NCBI GenBank assembly: GCA_902810755.1
Contig: CADDYT010000007.1
Coordinates: forward strand, 30,523 to 94,522
DNA: 64,000 bases
Reading direction: 5' to 3'
DNA from: Chloroflexota bacterium
GTDB lineage: Bacteria; Chloroflexota; Ktedonobacteria; Ktedonobacterales; Ktedonobacteraceae
Each line of letters begins with the position of its first letter. Positions within the stretch are counted from its first letter, which is position 1. The position numbers were made by a program, and so were the translations under genes. Below, piece by piece: positions 17,994-27,202 of the stretch. The notes beneath the pieces were generated by a model. It worked only from the letters and a program-made list of their open reading frames with translations. It was not told the origin of the DNA and did not search any database.

Positions 17994-18628
17994 CACGCCC
18001 TCCTTCTCGAAGAAAATACACCGAGATAAGCGCTCTCGGACCCATCCACCCACACGGCTTGCGACAAGCATAGCATGCTGCTGGCAGGCAGCGTGTCCAA
18101 CCGACCCGTGTCCTGGCCCGTTGTCGCCAACGGTGGCTTGCCTGTGGCTGTTCCCCTTTCTCTTGCTGTTGCCACTCACGTGGCTGCTCCTGTGTCTCTT
18201 TGCCGCCACGACGCCTGCTGGTCGGCTAGACTCCGTGCAGGGAAGGGAAAACGTGGCAGGGCTTGCCTGTCTTGTGCGCGCAGGGAGAGTGACCCCCCGC
18301 CCATTCGTCGCCTCTCCCGCGAAACGCCGGAAGGAACAGAGCAGGCAAACGCACGCTTCCTGGTACGAGCCTGGTACATCCACCACTGCCGCAGGCGTGG
18401 CGGAAAGGGCAACACCCCTGGACGGGCAAAGGGAGATTGTGTGCCTCCCAGGCTGGTTTGATCCCATGCATGTCCTGAGGCGAGGCGTGTCTCTTCCTGG
18501 TGCATCCCTCCCTTGCCTGTCTATTACTGGCTGCCGAGAGAGGGTCTCTTCTTGCCCCTCACAACAGGTGCGATGACACTGGCAATCCTTGAAGCATACA
18601 TGGGATGTATTTTGAGAAGGAGATGCAT
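17994..18628. other. Intergenic region between divergent genes, no gene supported
   Basis: The 635 bases separate the PP2C gene from the transporter-LOG gene. Open frames occur on both strands because GC is high, but their products are Arg/Ser/Pro-rich, lack ribosome sites and show no domain. Both promoters should lie here. I did not find a convincing sigma-70 pair, terminator or riboswitch fold. Confidence 0.6.
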
Positions 18629-20392
18629 ATGCACACAGTGCTTCTTGGTCTGGCCACCGCAGGGCTGTGGGGCGGGGCCGATACGCTGGCGGCGAAGGTG
18701 TCGCAGCGCATCGGCAGTGCTGCCACGACCCTCATTGCCCAGGTGGCCGGACTGTTGCTGGCGGGCCTGCTCACGCTGCTGGTGGGCCTGCCGACCGATC
18801 TCACCCTGGCCGCTTTCATAACGAGTCTGCTCTCCGGCCTGCTGCTGGGAGCGGTCGCCGCCCTGGCCTATCTGACCCTCTATCAAGCCTTAGCGCATGG
18901 CCCGCTGGCTATCGTCAGTCCCCTGGTGTCCGCACAGGGGGGTGTCACGCTGCTTTCAGCGATCATCGTGCTGCACGAGCTACCGGCCTGGTGGCAACTT
19001 GTCTTTTTGCTCATCACCTTTGTCGGGGTGCTGCTGGCGACTCTCAACGGGGGTGAGGTCAGACGACTCGTGCGTGCAGGCAGCTTGCCGGGCTTGCTCA
19101 GTCCAGAGATCGCCCTGGCGCTGGTCTCCATGCTCGGCTTTGGCCTGCTGGCCTTCGGCCTGGGGGCGGCCTCGCGGGTCAGCGACTGGCTGCTGTGCGT
19201 GGTGTGGACGCGCCTCTTCTCCTGCCTGCTGCTGGCCGTTTTCTTGCGCCCCGATTGGACGGGGCAGGCGAACACCGGGCAACCGGTGGCTGAGAAGGCG
19301 ACCAGCGCCCCCCCGCATCATCATTGGCTCTGGGGAGCGGGAGCCGTCCTGGTCGGCTGTGCAGATGTGGGTGGCTTGCTGCTGTTGTCGCTGGCTTCGA
19401 CCCTCGGCTCCATCGGCGTCGTCGGTATGGTTGCCTCCGCCTATGGCGTGATTCCGCTGCTGATTGGCCTCTTGCTCTTCAAAGAGCATCCGGCGAGCAA
19501 CCAGGTGGTGGGGGTCGCGCTGCTCATCGCCGGACTGCTGGGCACAGCGGCTCCCTCGCCTGCCCTCACCTGGCCGGTGCTGGCCGCTGTGGGCGCGCTC
19601 CTGCTGGCTCTGCTGAGTGTCAAGCCTTGCCGCAAGCTTTTCTCTGTCTGTGCGCTACCTCCTCACTGGGCGAGTGAAGTACGAGCGCTACGGGGACTTG
19701 CCCCGTGCCAGCAACACGGCCTGTACCGTCTGCTGCACGAGACGGTGGCCGGTCTGCACACCCTCGCTGCTAACCACACCCCTCCCTGTGTCGCTTTCTT
19801 CGGCGGCTCGACCCCTGCGACAGCAGACGCTGCCACGCGAGCGGCGGCATATGAGACCGCCCGACTGCTGGCAGAGGCGGGGTTGGGCATCCTGACGACC
19901 GCCCACAACGGCCTCATGGAAGCCGCGAAGCAGGGCGCATACGACGGGGGGATGCTCTCGGTGGCCTGTCTCCTTCAGGCGGCACGGCATGAGGGAGACG
20001 CAGAAGAGGAAGACCGTCGTGCCTTGCAGGAGGTGGTCTTGCGGTTCAGCAGCAGGGTCAGCTATCAGATGACGATCTCTTCGGCGGCCTGTGCCCTGGT
20101 CTTCTTTCCCGGCGGCCTGGACACCATCGAGGGGCTGGTGCAGGCCATAGGCGCGATGCAGCGAGGAGAGATGAATCGCGTTCCCATCGTCCTGTACGGG
20201 CGGGCGTTCTGGACTCGTCTGTGTGATGGAATGCCCGACACGTTTGAGGACATGTCTGCGCCTCTGCACCTCTGTGACGAGCCGACGGGGATAGCCACTG
20301 CCATTACAACACACCTCTGTGCCGACCGCGCCACGTCGCCAGCACAAGAGGAACAACCGGCACCGGCCTTGAGCCGGACAAGCAATCAGTGA
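18629..20392 (+). CDS. DMT/EamA transporter fused to a degenerate LOG-like domain
   Basis: The start is ATG 18629 (MHTVLLGLATAGLWGGAD), six bases after AAGGAG. Residues 1-320 form about ten hydrophobic helices in two EamA-like halves, typical of drug/metabolite exporters. Residues about 385-560 are a Rossmann domain of the LOG/lysine-decarboxylase-like family: VAFFGGSTPAT, a helix with ETARLLAEAGLGILTT, and FFPGGLDTIEG. Compared with the canonical neighbour, GGGPGIMEA is replaced by TAHNGLMEA, and the PGGxGTxxE glutamate position holds Gly, so phosphoribohydrolase activity is probably lost. Fusion of these two families is not one I know. The next gene encodes an intact LOG enzyme eleven bases downstream, so the domain may bind a ligand or partner for it. 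Confidence 0.8.
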   Translation: MHTVLLGLATAGLWGGADTLAAKVSQRIGSAATTLIAQVAGLLLAGLLTLLVGLPTDLTLAAFITSLLSGLLLGAVAALAYLTLYQALAHGPLAIVSPLVSAQGGVTLLSAIIVLHELPAWWQLVFLLITFVGVLLATLNGGEVRRLVRAGSLPGLLSPEIALALVSMLGFGLLAFGLGAASRVSDWLLCVVWTRLFSCLLLAVFLRPDWTGQANTGQPVAEKATSAPPHHHWLWGAGAVLVGCADVGGLLLLSLASTLGSIGVVGMVASAYGVIPLLIGLLLFKEHPASNQVVGVALLIAGLLGTAAPSPALTWPVLAAVGALLLALLSVKPCRKLFSVCALPPHWASEVRALRGLAPCQQHGLYRLLHETVAGLHTLAANHTPPCVAFFGGSTPATADAATRAAAYETARLLAEAGLGILTTAHNGLMEAAKQGAYDGGMLSVACLLQAARHEGDAEEEDRRALQEVVLRFSSRVSYQMTISSAACALVFFPGGLDTIEGLVQAIGAMQRGEMNRVPIVLYGRAFWTRLCDGMPDTFEDMSAPLHLCDEPTGIATAITTHLCADRATSPAQEEQPAPALSRTSNQ

Positions 20393-20402
20393 GGAACATT
20401 TC

Positions 20403-21104
20403 ATGGAAGCAATAGACTCACCGTTACCACACACCGCTCTTCATCACGTGATGCGCGACTATGTGATGGGCAGCGCGCTGCTTGCCACCTGCGCATCCAC
20501 GCCCACCGTCGCGCTCTTTGGCTCAGCGCGTACCACCTCCGCTGCTCCTCTCTACGAGGCGGCGCGTGAAACGGCGCGTTTGCTGGCCCAGGCGGGCTTT
20601 GGCATCATTACCGGCGGGGGGCCGGGCATCATGGAAGCCGCCAATCGGGGCGCACGGGAAGGTGGCGCACGTTCGCTGGGCTGTCCCATTCAGCTTGAGC
20701 GGGCCGAGCCTGCCAATCCCTATGTCGAGAGTGCTGTTTCTTTTACCTTCTTTGCGCCCCGCAAGGCCACTTTGCTGGCTGCCGCCTGCGCCTTTGTCGT
20801 CTTTCCCGGCGGCTTCGGCACGCTCGACGAACTCTTCGAGGTGCTGGTGGCGATGCAGACCCACAAGCTGGCACCGGTTCCGCTCGTGCTGTATGGCAGG
20901 CAGTTCTGGCGGGGCATGCTAGAGTGGCTGCGTCAGGCCCTGCTGGCCACAGGCATGATTGATGCGGACGACTTGCATCTGCTCAGGCTGGCCGATGAGC
21001 CAGGTGAGATCGTGACACACATCAGGGCCTGGCACGAGCAGTCCGCTCCTCTCATCGCCAACCCGGCCCTGCCGACGGTTCATGACACGAAAGGAGCAGC
21101 ATGA
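20403..21104 (+). CDS. LOG-family nucleoside 5'-monophosphate phosphoribohydrolase
   Basis: The 233-residue protein has all LOG signatures: VALFGSAR at 37-43, GGGPGIMEAANRG at 71-83, FFAPRK at 116-121 and PGGFGTLDE at 135-143. LOG enzymes split (cytokinin-type) nucleoside monophosphates into the free base and ribose 5-phosphate in the cytoplasm. Bacterial members often act on AMP or other nucleotides, so the substrate is open. It sits between a DMT transporter-LOG fusion and an LctP-type permease, overlapping the latter by ATGA. This suggests a base- or nucleotide-derived metabolite that is made and moved across the membrane. Confidence 0.85.
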   Translation: MEAIDSPLPHTALHHVMRDYVMGSALLATCASTPTVALFGSARTTSAAPLYEAARETARLLAQAGFGIITGGGPGIMEAANRGAREGGARSLGCPIQLERAEPANPYVESAVSFTFFAPRKATLLAAACAFVVFPGGFGTLDELFEVLVAMQTHKLAPVPLVLYGRQFWRGMLEWLRQALLATGMIDADDLHLLRLADEPGEIVTHIRAWHEQSAPLIANPALPTVHDTKGAA

Positions 21105-22945
21105 TGTCGTTGTTGCTGGCAGCCAGTCCGTTCGGCCTGGCGTTCTGTTTGCTGCTGTGTCGCTGGCCAACGCGCACGGTCGGCCTCTTCACCTTCGGCT
21201 ATCTCTTACTGGTGATACTGCTTGATCGAGCGTTTGCGCTGCCCGCAGGCACAGCGGGCATGGCATTGGCAACGGGAACCACCACCGCCTTGAGCATCCT
21301 CATCATCATTTTTCCGGCCTTGCTGCTCTATCATCTTCAGCGCACCACAGGGACGCTTCATCTGCTCGTCGAGCAGGTAAGAGTGGTGTTTGCTGACCAG
21401 CACCTCCTGGTACTGGTACTGGTGCTGTGCCTGTGTCCGCTGCTTGAGGCGTTGTGTGGGTTTGGCGTCAGCATTCTTGTGGTGGCCCCGGTGCTGCTGC
21501 TGTTGAATATCACTCCCACGCGGGTGCTGCTGCTGTGCCTGCTCGGACAAGCAACGGTCGCATGGGGAGCAATGGGGGTGGCCATCACGCTGACCGCGCA
21601 CCTGACGGCCTCTTCCGCTCCAGCACTGGGCAGTCTGGTGAGTCTGCTGTCTGCGCCTCTGTTCTTGCTGGTGGGCATCGCGACACTGGTGGTCATCGAG
21701 GGGAAAGAGGCGCTCACACGCTGGGGGTGGGTGGTCGGAGGCCAGACGCTCCTCTTCACGGCTGTCACCTGGGCCTGCTCGCAGTGGCTTTCCGTAGACG
21801 TGGCTGGCATGCTGGCCGCGCTCGCAAGTGGGGTATTTTGTTACGGCGTGGCTGCCTTCCAAGACAAGGCTCACCGTCGGGAAGACCAACGCCACCACAG
21901 GGGGACGGCCACGACGGCGAAAGCGCTGTTTCCCTCGGCAAGTTTGCTGGTGCTGCTGCTGCTTTCACATCTCCTTCCGTTGCCCCCCTGGTTCCAGCAA
22001 CACCTGACCGTTGCGGTTCCGACCTGGCACTGGCAGTTGCCCTTGCTCTCCTCGCCCGGCTTCTGGATGACGCTGACCGTCGGTCTCTCGCTGCTCGTTC
22101 TCAAGCCGACCTGGCACCAGTGCGCTTCTGCTGCTGCATCCACCATCCAGCAGTTTTCCCCGGTGGCAGTCACGACCCTCAGCTTTTTGTGGGTGGCGCA
22201 AGTCATGCAGGCCAATGGGATGCTTGCGTTGCTGGGCCATGCTGTAGCGGCCCACCTGGGAACGCAGTATCGGTGGGTCGCACCGGTGCTGGCGGCGGCG
22301 AGCGGCTGGCTCACTGGCTCAGTGGTGGGGGGCAATAGCGCCCTGGCCTTGCTGCAAACCACCCTGGCACGTGAGTTCGGCTGGTCGGCGCTTGCGCTGC
22401 TGGCCACCCAAACGGTGGGGGCGGCAGCAGGGCGCATGATAGCCCCCTCCTGTCTCATGCTCATGAGAAGTGCAACCCAGGTTCCAGATGCAGAGCTGCT
22501 CCTGCTGCGCAAAGGCGGGTTGCTCATTGTCGGGATGCTCTTGCTGGCCCTCACGTGCTGGCTGAATACGGTGCTGACCCTCTCCTGGCTCACGGTCTTC
22601 ATCGGCATGCTCATGACGCTCTCACTCGCCGTGCTGCTAGTGATACTGCTTGATGTGTCCTGGCGCACTCCTGCGTTGCCATTGACGCGGGCCTGGAAAA
22701 CGGCTCTGTCTGTCCCCCGTCCCCGTGTGCGCGAAAATAAGAGGACAATAAGCCGCGAGGAGACGCTCTCCGCTTGTTCCTCCCCGTCTGACGCCAGTTC
22801 CTGCTCATCCGTTTCGCCACCTTTGCTACGTGGAAGGGGGAGGACAAGGCGCTGGCCTGAGCAGGTGAAGTCGCCAATGCGCATGTGGCCCGCGTCTATC
22901 CCTGGCAACCAGCAACGCGCGACAGAGACGCTGCCCGGCGAGTGA
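21101..22945 (+). CDS. LctP-family (lactate permease-type) transporter
   Basis: The 614-residue protein has about 13 hydrophobic helices. Family motifs include EALCGFGVSILVVAP, VAWGAMGVAITL, GWLTGSVVGGNSAL (the LctP GSxxxxN loop) and GAAAGRMIAPSCLMLM. LctP proteins take up lactate or glycolate with protons. The substrate here may differ, because the neighbours are LOG proteins and not lactate enzymes. The start overlaps the LOG stop by four bases. The polar tail of about 90 residues after the last helix is longer than usual and may be cytoplasmic. Confidence 0.8.
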   Translation: MMSLLLAASPFGLAFCLLLCRWPTRTVGLFTFGYLLLVILLDRAFALPAGTAGMALATGTTTALSILIIIFPALLLYHLQRTTGTLHLLVEQVRVVFADQHLLVLVLVLCLCPLLEALCGFGVSILVVAPVLLLLNITPTRVLLLCLLGQATVAWGAMGVAITLTAHLTASSAPALGSLVSLLSAPLFLLVGIATLVVIEGKEALTRWGWVVGGQTLLFTAVTWACSQWLSVDVAGMLAALASGVFCYGVAAFQDKAHRREDQRHHRGTATTAKALFPSASLLVLLLLSHLLPLPPWFQQHLTVAVPTWHWQLPLLSSPGFWMTLTVGLSLLVLKPTWHQCASAAASTIQQFSPVAVTTLSFLWVAQVMQANGMLALLGHAVAAHLGTQYRWVAPVLAAASGWLTGSVVGGNSALALLQTTLAREFGWSALALLATQTVGAAAGRMIAPSCLMLMRSATQVPDAELLLLRKGGLLIVGMLLLALTCWLNTVLTLSWLTVFIGMLMTLSLAVLLVILLDVSWRTPALPLTRAWKTALSVPRPRVRENKRTISREETLSACSSPSDASSCSSVSPPLLRGRGRTRRWPEQVKSPMRMWPASIPGNQQRATETLPGE

Positions 22946-23208
22946 GCGTGGCGCTGGCGGCTCACGGGAGCATGCGACCGACGCTCAACACCGACACTCC
23001 CCCTGGTGAGCTGAAAGCTGGTAGCTCATATGACTGGACAAAAAGACATATATGATATACTCTCTTTGGGAACTGGTGGCAGAAGATTCGAAATCTGTAT
23101 CGAGAAGAAGTCCTCTCCATAACGTCTTCATCGTCGTGAAAGAAACCGCTCTGATACGTTGCAGAAGATATACCAGGACCATTTCTACAACGAAGAGGAG
23201 AGGTTACA

Positions 23209-23652
23209 ATGAAGGTTCAACGAATCCGTCACCCTGAGACGAATGAGGCTTCCTGGATTGTGCTTGATGATGCTTACTTACCCATCGAGCCAATCACGGC
23301 GTACCTGGCATTTCTGGAAAGCCTGGGGCGATCTCCGCATACTCGTCGCGCCATCGCCCATCATCTCAAGCTGTTCTGGGAATTTCTGCGCACTGAGCAG
23401 ACCGATTGGACAGAGGTAGATATCGCTCGGCTGGCCGGCTTCATTAGTTGGCTGCGTCGTCCAGCCTCGGCACTCCCCTCGATTGCTCCCCGAGAAGCCA
23501 GGCGCACCAACGCCACCATTGATCAGATGCTGGCCTCCGTGCACGGTTTTTACGATTTTCATAGATGGTCGGTCGCAGAGCCATCATGGCGTGTTCGTTT
23601 TGTGGAGGAAGAAGATGTCTCAGAATCAGAAGAAGAGGTCTCACCAGCATGA
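23209..23652 (+). pseudogene. Tyrosine recombinase remnant, N-terminal SAM-like domain only
   Basis: The 147 residues match the N-terminal core-binding domain of tyrosine recombinases: ITAYLAFLESLGRSPHTRRA, HHLKLFWEFLR and the helix ending SVHGFYDFHRW. The catalytic domain (R-H-R-Y) is absent; the frame ends in an acidic tail (EEEDVSESEEEVSPA). AGAGGAGAGG precedes the ATG. The frame overlaps the RadC-like frame by 38 bases. It may be the remnant of the integrase of the conjugative element to its left, or a stand-alone DNA-binding protein. Confidence 0.7.
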
Positions 23653-23944
23653 TTGTCTCTCAACACCCGTCTTCCCTTCGGCGTCGTCCATACCCCGTTC
23701 TTGCCCTCGCCCACAAGAGCGGAGAGCGGCAGAGCTGCTGGCGCTCTTCGACCTGCCGCTCTCCGAGGAGTTGTGGGTCTTGCTGCTCAACAAGCAGCAT
23801 GAAGTGCAGGCACGGTTGCCTCTCTACAAAGGGACGGTCGATAGCTCGGTGCTGCGGGTGGCCGAAATCTATCGTCCGGCGCTCGTGGGCAATTGCCCTT
23901 CGCTCATCGTCTGCCACAATCACTGCTCCATCCCGCCATCGTGA
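23615..23944 (+). pseudogene. RadC/JAB-domain protein remnant
   Basis: The start at ATG 23615 follows GGAGGAAGA. The 109 residues include a RadC-like stretch: LLALFDLPLSEELWVLLLN, LYKGTVDSSVLRVAEIYRPAL and LIVCHNH. The normal continuation HNHPSGDPxPSxxD is missing; after HNH the frame reads CSIPPS and stops. A separate frame downstream (to 24036) reads VVIEQISAETQVIADC, which may be displaced C-terminal sequence. The JAB metal site is therefore incomplete. RadC-like proteins often accompany integrative elements and defence islands. Confidence 0.6.
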
Positions 23945-24078
23945 CGGTTGTGATAGAGCAGATCAGCGCTGAGACACAGGTGATAGCAGATTGCTTTGCT
24001 CAGTGGGCAAGCGAGGAAGAGCCACCACAGACGTGAGAGCCGTCCTTGTCTGAAGCAGCGCTGGTACGCTAGATGATC

Positions 24079-24145
24079 TTCCCCTGCTGTCCCTTTGTTA
24101 TCGGTCGAAACAAGGAACAGCAGGGGAGAAGCCAGGATTTTTTTT
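24079..24145 (+). terminator. Long hairpin followed by T8, probable Rho-independent terminator
   Basis: The left arm (TTCCCCTGCTGTCCCTTTGTT) is 21 bases, so only its pairing is described: it pairs with 24109-24130 with one bulged base, around an eight-base loop, and is followed within six bases by T8. The stem is long for a terminator and stable on either strand. It separates the RadC remnant from the next small gene. Confidence 0.65.
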
Positions 24146-24219
24146 GTGTTTTTGGTACAATAGGAAGAAGCATAAACAAGCCGTATACCCGTTGTTCTAT
24201 ATTGATACGGAGGATAACC

Positions 24220-24558
24220 ATGTCCGAAGCAAAAGAACAGGAGCTTGCGCAGCTCACAGCCCAGATCAATGAGAAGCGCCGTCTCATTGCCGAGCATTAT
24301 CAGGAGATGGCCCGCCTGGAGCGGGAACTGCGTGCGCTGGAGGATGAGCGGATCTCGCGCGCCCCGCGTGGCACCTATCGCCATCAGCGCGAAGATGGTT
24401 CCACGATCACGGTCGAGGCCGCCATTGTGGAAACAGATGGCGCAGCCAGGTGCATCTGGTATCAGATTCCCAGGCAGCAAGCAAGACGCGGGGAGGAAGA
24501 CGCCTATCTTCGCTGGCTGCGCACGAGGGAAGAGCTGTCCCGGTTGAGGGAACACTAG
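24220..24558 (+). CDS. Small protein with N-terminal coiled coil, function unknown
   Basis: The start is ATG 24220 behind ACGGAGGATAACC. The 112-residue product has a coiled coil at about 3-48 (ELAQLTAQINEKRRLIAEHY) followed by a small basic domain with a strand pattern (GTYRHQREDGSTITVEAA). No family is recognised. Its ribosome site, coding bias and conserved-looking composition support it as real. It is 27 bases from the next small gene, so the two are probably cotranscribed. Confidence 0.6.
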   Translation: MSEAKEQELAQLTAQINEKRRLIAEHYQEMARLERELRALEDERISRAPRGTYRHQREDGSTITVEAAIVETDGAARCIWYQIPRQQARRGEEDAYLRWLRTREELSRLREH

Positions 24559-24585
24559 ATGGTCAAATATTAAGAAGAGGGAAAC

Positions 24586-24933
24586 ATGGGCAGCACACAA
24601 ACTATCGCCTACGCGCCATACGATGAACACAATCCTTGGAAGCTGGATACCTTTATGACGCCAGAGGAATGGAAAGAGGTTTCCAGATGGTACGATTATT
24701 CTCTGCGTTCTTTAATGCCTGATGGTCGGTGGTATGAACATGCTCGCTGCAAATCACGAGAGAGTGCCTATCAGATTTTACGGGCGCTGGCAGCTTGTAA
24801 TCCACATGACTTGTATGTCATTATCCACTGCACACTTGTCGGCAAAGACGGACGCGAAAAAGCGGTGTACTGTTTTCCATACAGCGAACAAACCATTCAG
24901 GCTGAGCGTCAGGCACGGCGCAACAAGCGATAG
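24586..24933 (+). CDS. Small soluble protein of unknown function
   Basis: The 115-residue product starts at ATG 24586 after AGAAGAGGGAAAC. It is rich in aromatic residues (DEHNPWKLDTFMTPEEWKEV, WYDYSLRSL) and has one short strand-rich part (DLYVIIHCTLVGKDG) before a basic tail. It has no signal or membrane segment. I do not recognise the family. It probably forms a pair with the coiled-coil gene just upstream. Confidence 0.55.
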   Translation: MGSTQTIAYAPYDEHNPWKLDTFMTPEEWKEVSRWYDYSLRSLMPDGRWYEHARCKSRESAYQILRALAACNPHDLYVIIHCTLVGKDGREKAVYCFPYSEQTIQAERQARRNKR

Positions 24934-24999
24934 AGGGGGATGTATATGGTAGGATATTGCAGCTAGCGTAGCGGGAGCGGCAGAAACATGACTCCGGTG

Positions 25000-25495
25000 C
25001 AGCACAGGTACTTACACTGCATACAACCCTGCGGCCCTTCCCCCTGTCCTAGGCATTACCCCAGGCGTTCGGGTACTATGGCCGCTCCGTCGCCATAAGC
25101 CTCTCGGCTCGTAGGCGATCCCGAAGTTCACTCGCTTCCCTGGTTCGTCCGTAGGTTCGTCGTTCGGCGGTTAGCTTGGTCATTCCAAGTCCCCTTGGGG
25201 AGAGCATTTACGATAAGGCTGCCACTCTTACCGCAACCCCAAGCAGAGGTAATAGCACCATCATCCTCTGGTCGACGTACTACAACGAGTCGCCTGACGT
25301 TCGCCCAATGCAGGGCTAACCATAGGCGGCCTAGCTCGCACAGCATCTTGGGAGCGGGTGCTTCCCTCACTGCGCTTTCAATCCATGCTCCTGTTCCCTT
25401 TGGCTTTCGCCTCCAAGTTAGGAAGTGCTTTACTCACCTTTGCTCCTGTGAGGCTGGACTCCTCCAGCAAGGAAAACGAGTGCGCATCGGCGCAC
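25000..25495 (-). mobile_element. Group II intron, 5' fragment (no reverse transcriptase, no domain V)
   Basis: On the minus strand the segment opens with GTGCGC at 25495, the usual bacterial group II 5' end (GTGYG). It then contains blocks typical of domain I and the domain II-IV region: AACTTGGAGGCGAAAGCC, GGAACAGGAGCATGGATTGA, AAGATGCTGTGCGAG, CCCCAAGGGGACTTGGAATG, GTGAACTTCGGGA and GGCGACGGAGCGGCCATAGT. The sequence stops resembling an intron at about 25000, where the reverse-transcriptase gene should begin. No domain V hairpin is seen further on. The fragment is therefore likely inactive. It begins 60 bases after a small gene and 20 bases after a short hairpin. Confidence 0.75.
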
Positions 25496-25554
25496 GACAG
25501 CTTACGTAGCGATACCCCTGGAACGGGCAAGGGGTTCCAGGCCGGAACAGGTAT

Positions 25555-25854
25555 CTATCGGCTTCGGGAAACCGAGGCGGTGGAGAGGACGTGAAGGGCC
25601 TCAAGTGCCTCGCCGAGGGCTTCAGAGGGTGAACAGGCGACGCCATGCGCCTTTCCTACGGCAACATACCATTCATAATAGGTAACGCCGAAACAGGTCG
25701 TCAGGGGGACAATCTCGACAGGAATGGTGGATTGTGGGCAGATGGCAATGATGGCTTGTTCGCGTTCCTTTGCTTCAGTGTCCATATTTGTTTCATCAGA
25801 TTCTCGACCTGCGGATACCCCTGGCTTGAGCTGTGGGGGCATTTGACTGTCCAT
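25555..25854 (-). CDS. Small protein of unknown function
   Basis: The start is ATG 25854 (MDSQMPPQLK) behind AAAGGAG; the longer frame from 25932 lacks such a site. The 99-residue product is polar at the N-terminus and then has a strand-rich part, EIVPLTTCFGVTYYEWYVAV, with a helical end (SEALGEALEALHVLS). It resembles small DUF proteins with a beta-beta-alpha fold, but no family is recognised. A CCTGGAAC/GTTCCAGG hairpin (25517-25541) follows the stop, and the group II intron fragment follows that. Confidence 0.5.
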   Translation of the reverse strand: MDSQMPPQLKPGVSAGRESDETNMDTEAKEREQAIIAICPQSTIPVEIVPLTTCFGVTYYEWYVAVGKAHGVACSPSEALGEALEALHVLSTASVSRSR

Positions 25855-26292
25855 AGAGGGACTCCTTTCCAAACAGGCAGGTGGCAGAGAGGTGCTCTGG
25901 AGTGACACGTCCTGTATTGAAAATGAATGCACAACGATGACACACGATCATTGACTGGCATCAAGGTACCATTCTTTCGGTATCGAGTCAAAACGGTAAA
26001 AAAGACGGAGGTAAACTTCAAAGAACAGCAGAGAACACCTACGAACACTATGCCCGTAATACTCGCTTGAAAAACCCATATCCTCGCTGATGCATGAAAG
26101 GAGAGCTTCTTATAGTTATAGGATAGACGCATGAAGATCGAGCAGGGGTGACCGCCCTGGTTCTCGAGCAAACAATTGACGGACACTGGCATGCTCAACT
26201 ATATTGCCGTTGGCTCATCCATGCGGTACACTAGGCCATAACAAACATGCGTGGGCAGTAAGCGACGAACAGGAGCCTAATGAGGATGAAGC
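25855..26292. other. Intergenic region, no gene supported
   Basis: The 438 bases contain only short or low-quality frames. The right end is the break where the DUF1156 gene was truncated: in the methyltransferase frame a stop (TGA, 26287-26289) lies just before the first retained codon. Confidence 0.55.
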
Positions 26293-27081
<789 letters not shown>

Positions 27082-27202
27082 TGAAATGAAAGGAGGTGAT
27101 GAAAGGCGAAAGCTGAAGAGTAACCCATGGAGGTAGCAATCCATTTAATATTGTCATTATGAGCAATTCATGCTCATACGAGTATCAGGGAGGAGAATAC
27201 CT

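Noticed and set aside
17994..18467. Extended N-terminus of the PP2C phosphatase
   Set aside because: The upstream codons look non-coding, and ATG 17993 follows AAGGAGGG.
18500..18628. Possible riboswitch upstream of the DMT transporter
   Set aside because: I looked for ykkC/guanidine- or purine-type motifs and saw no conserved core.
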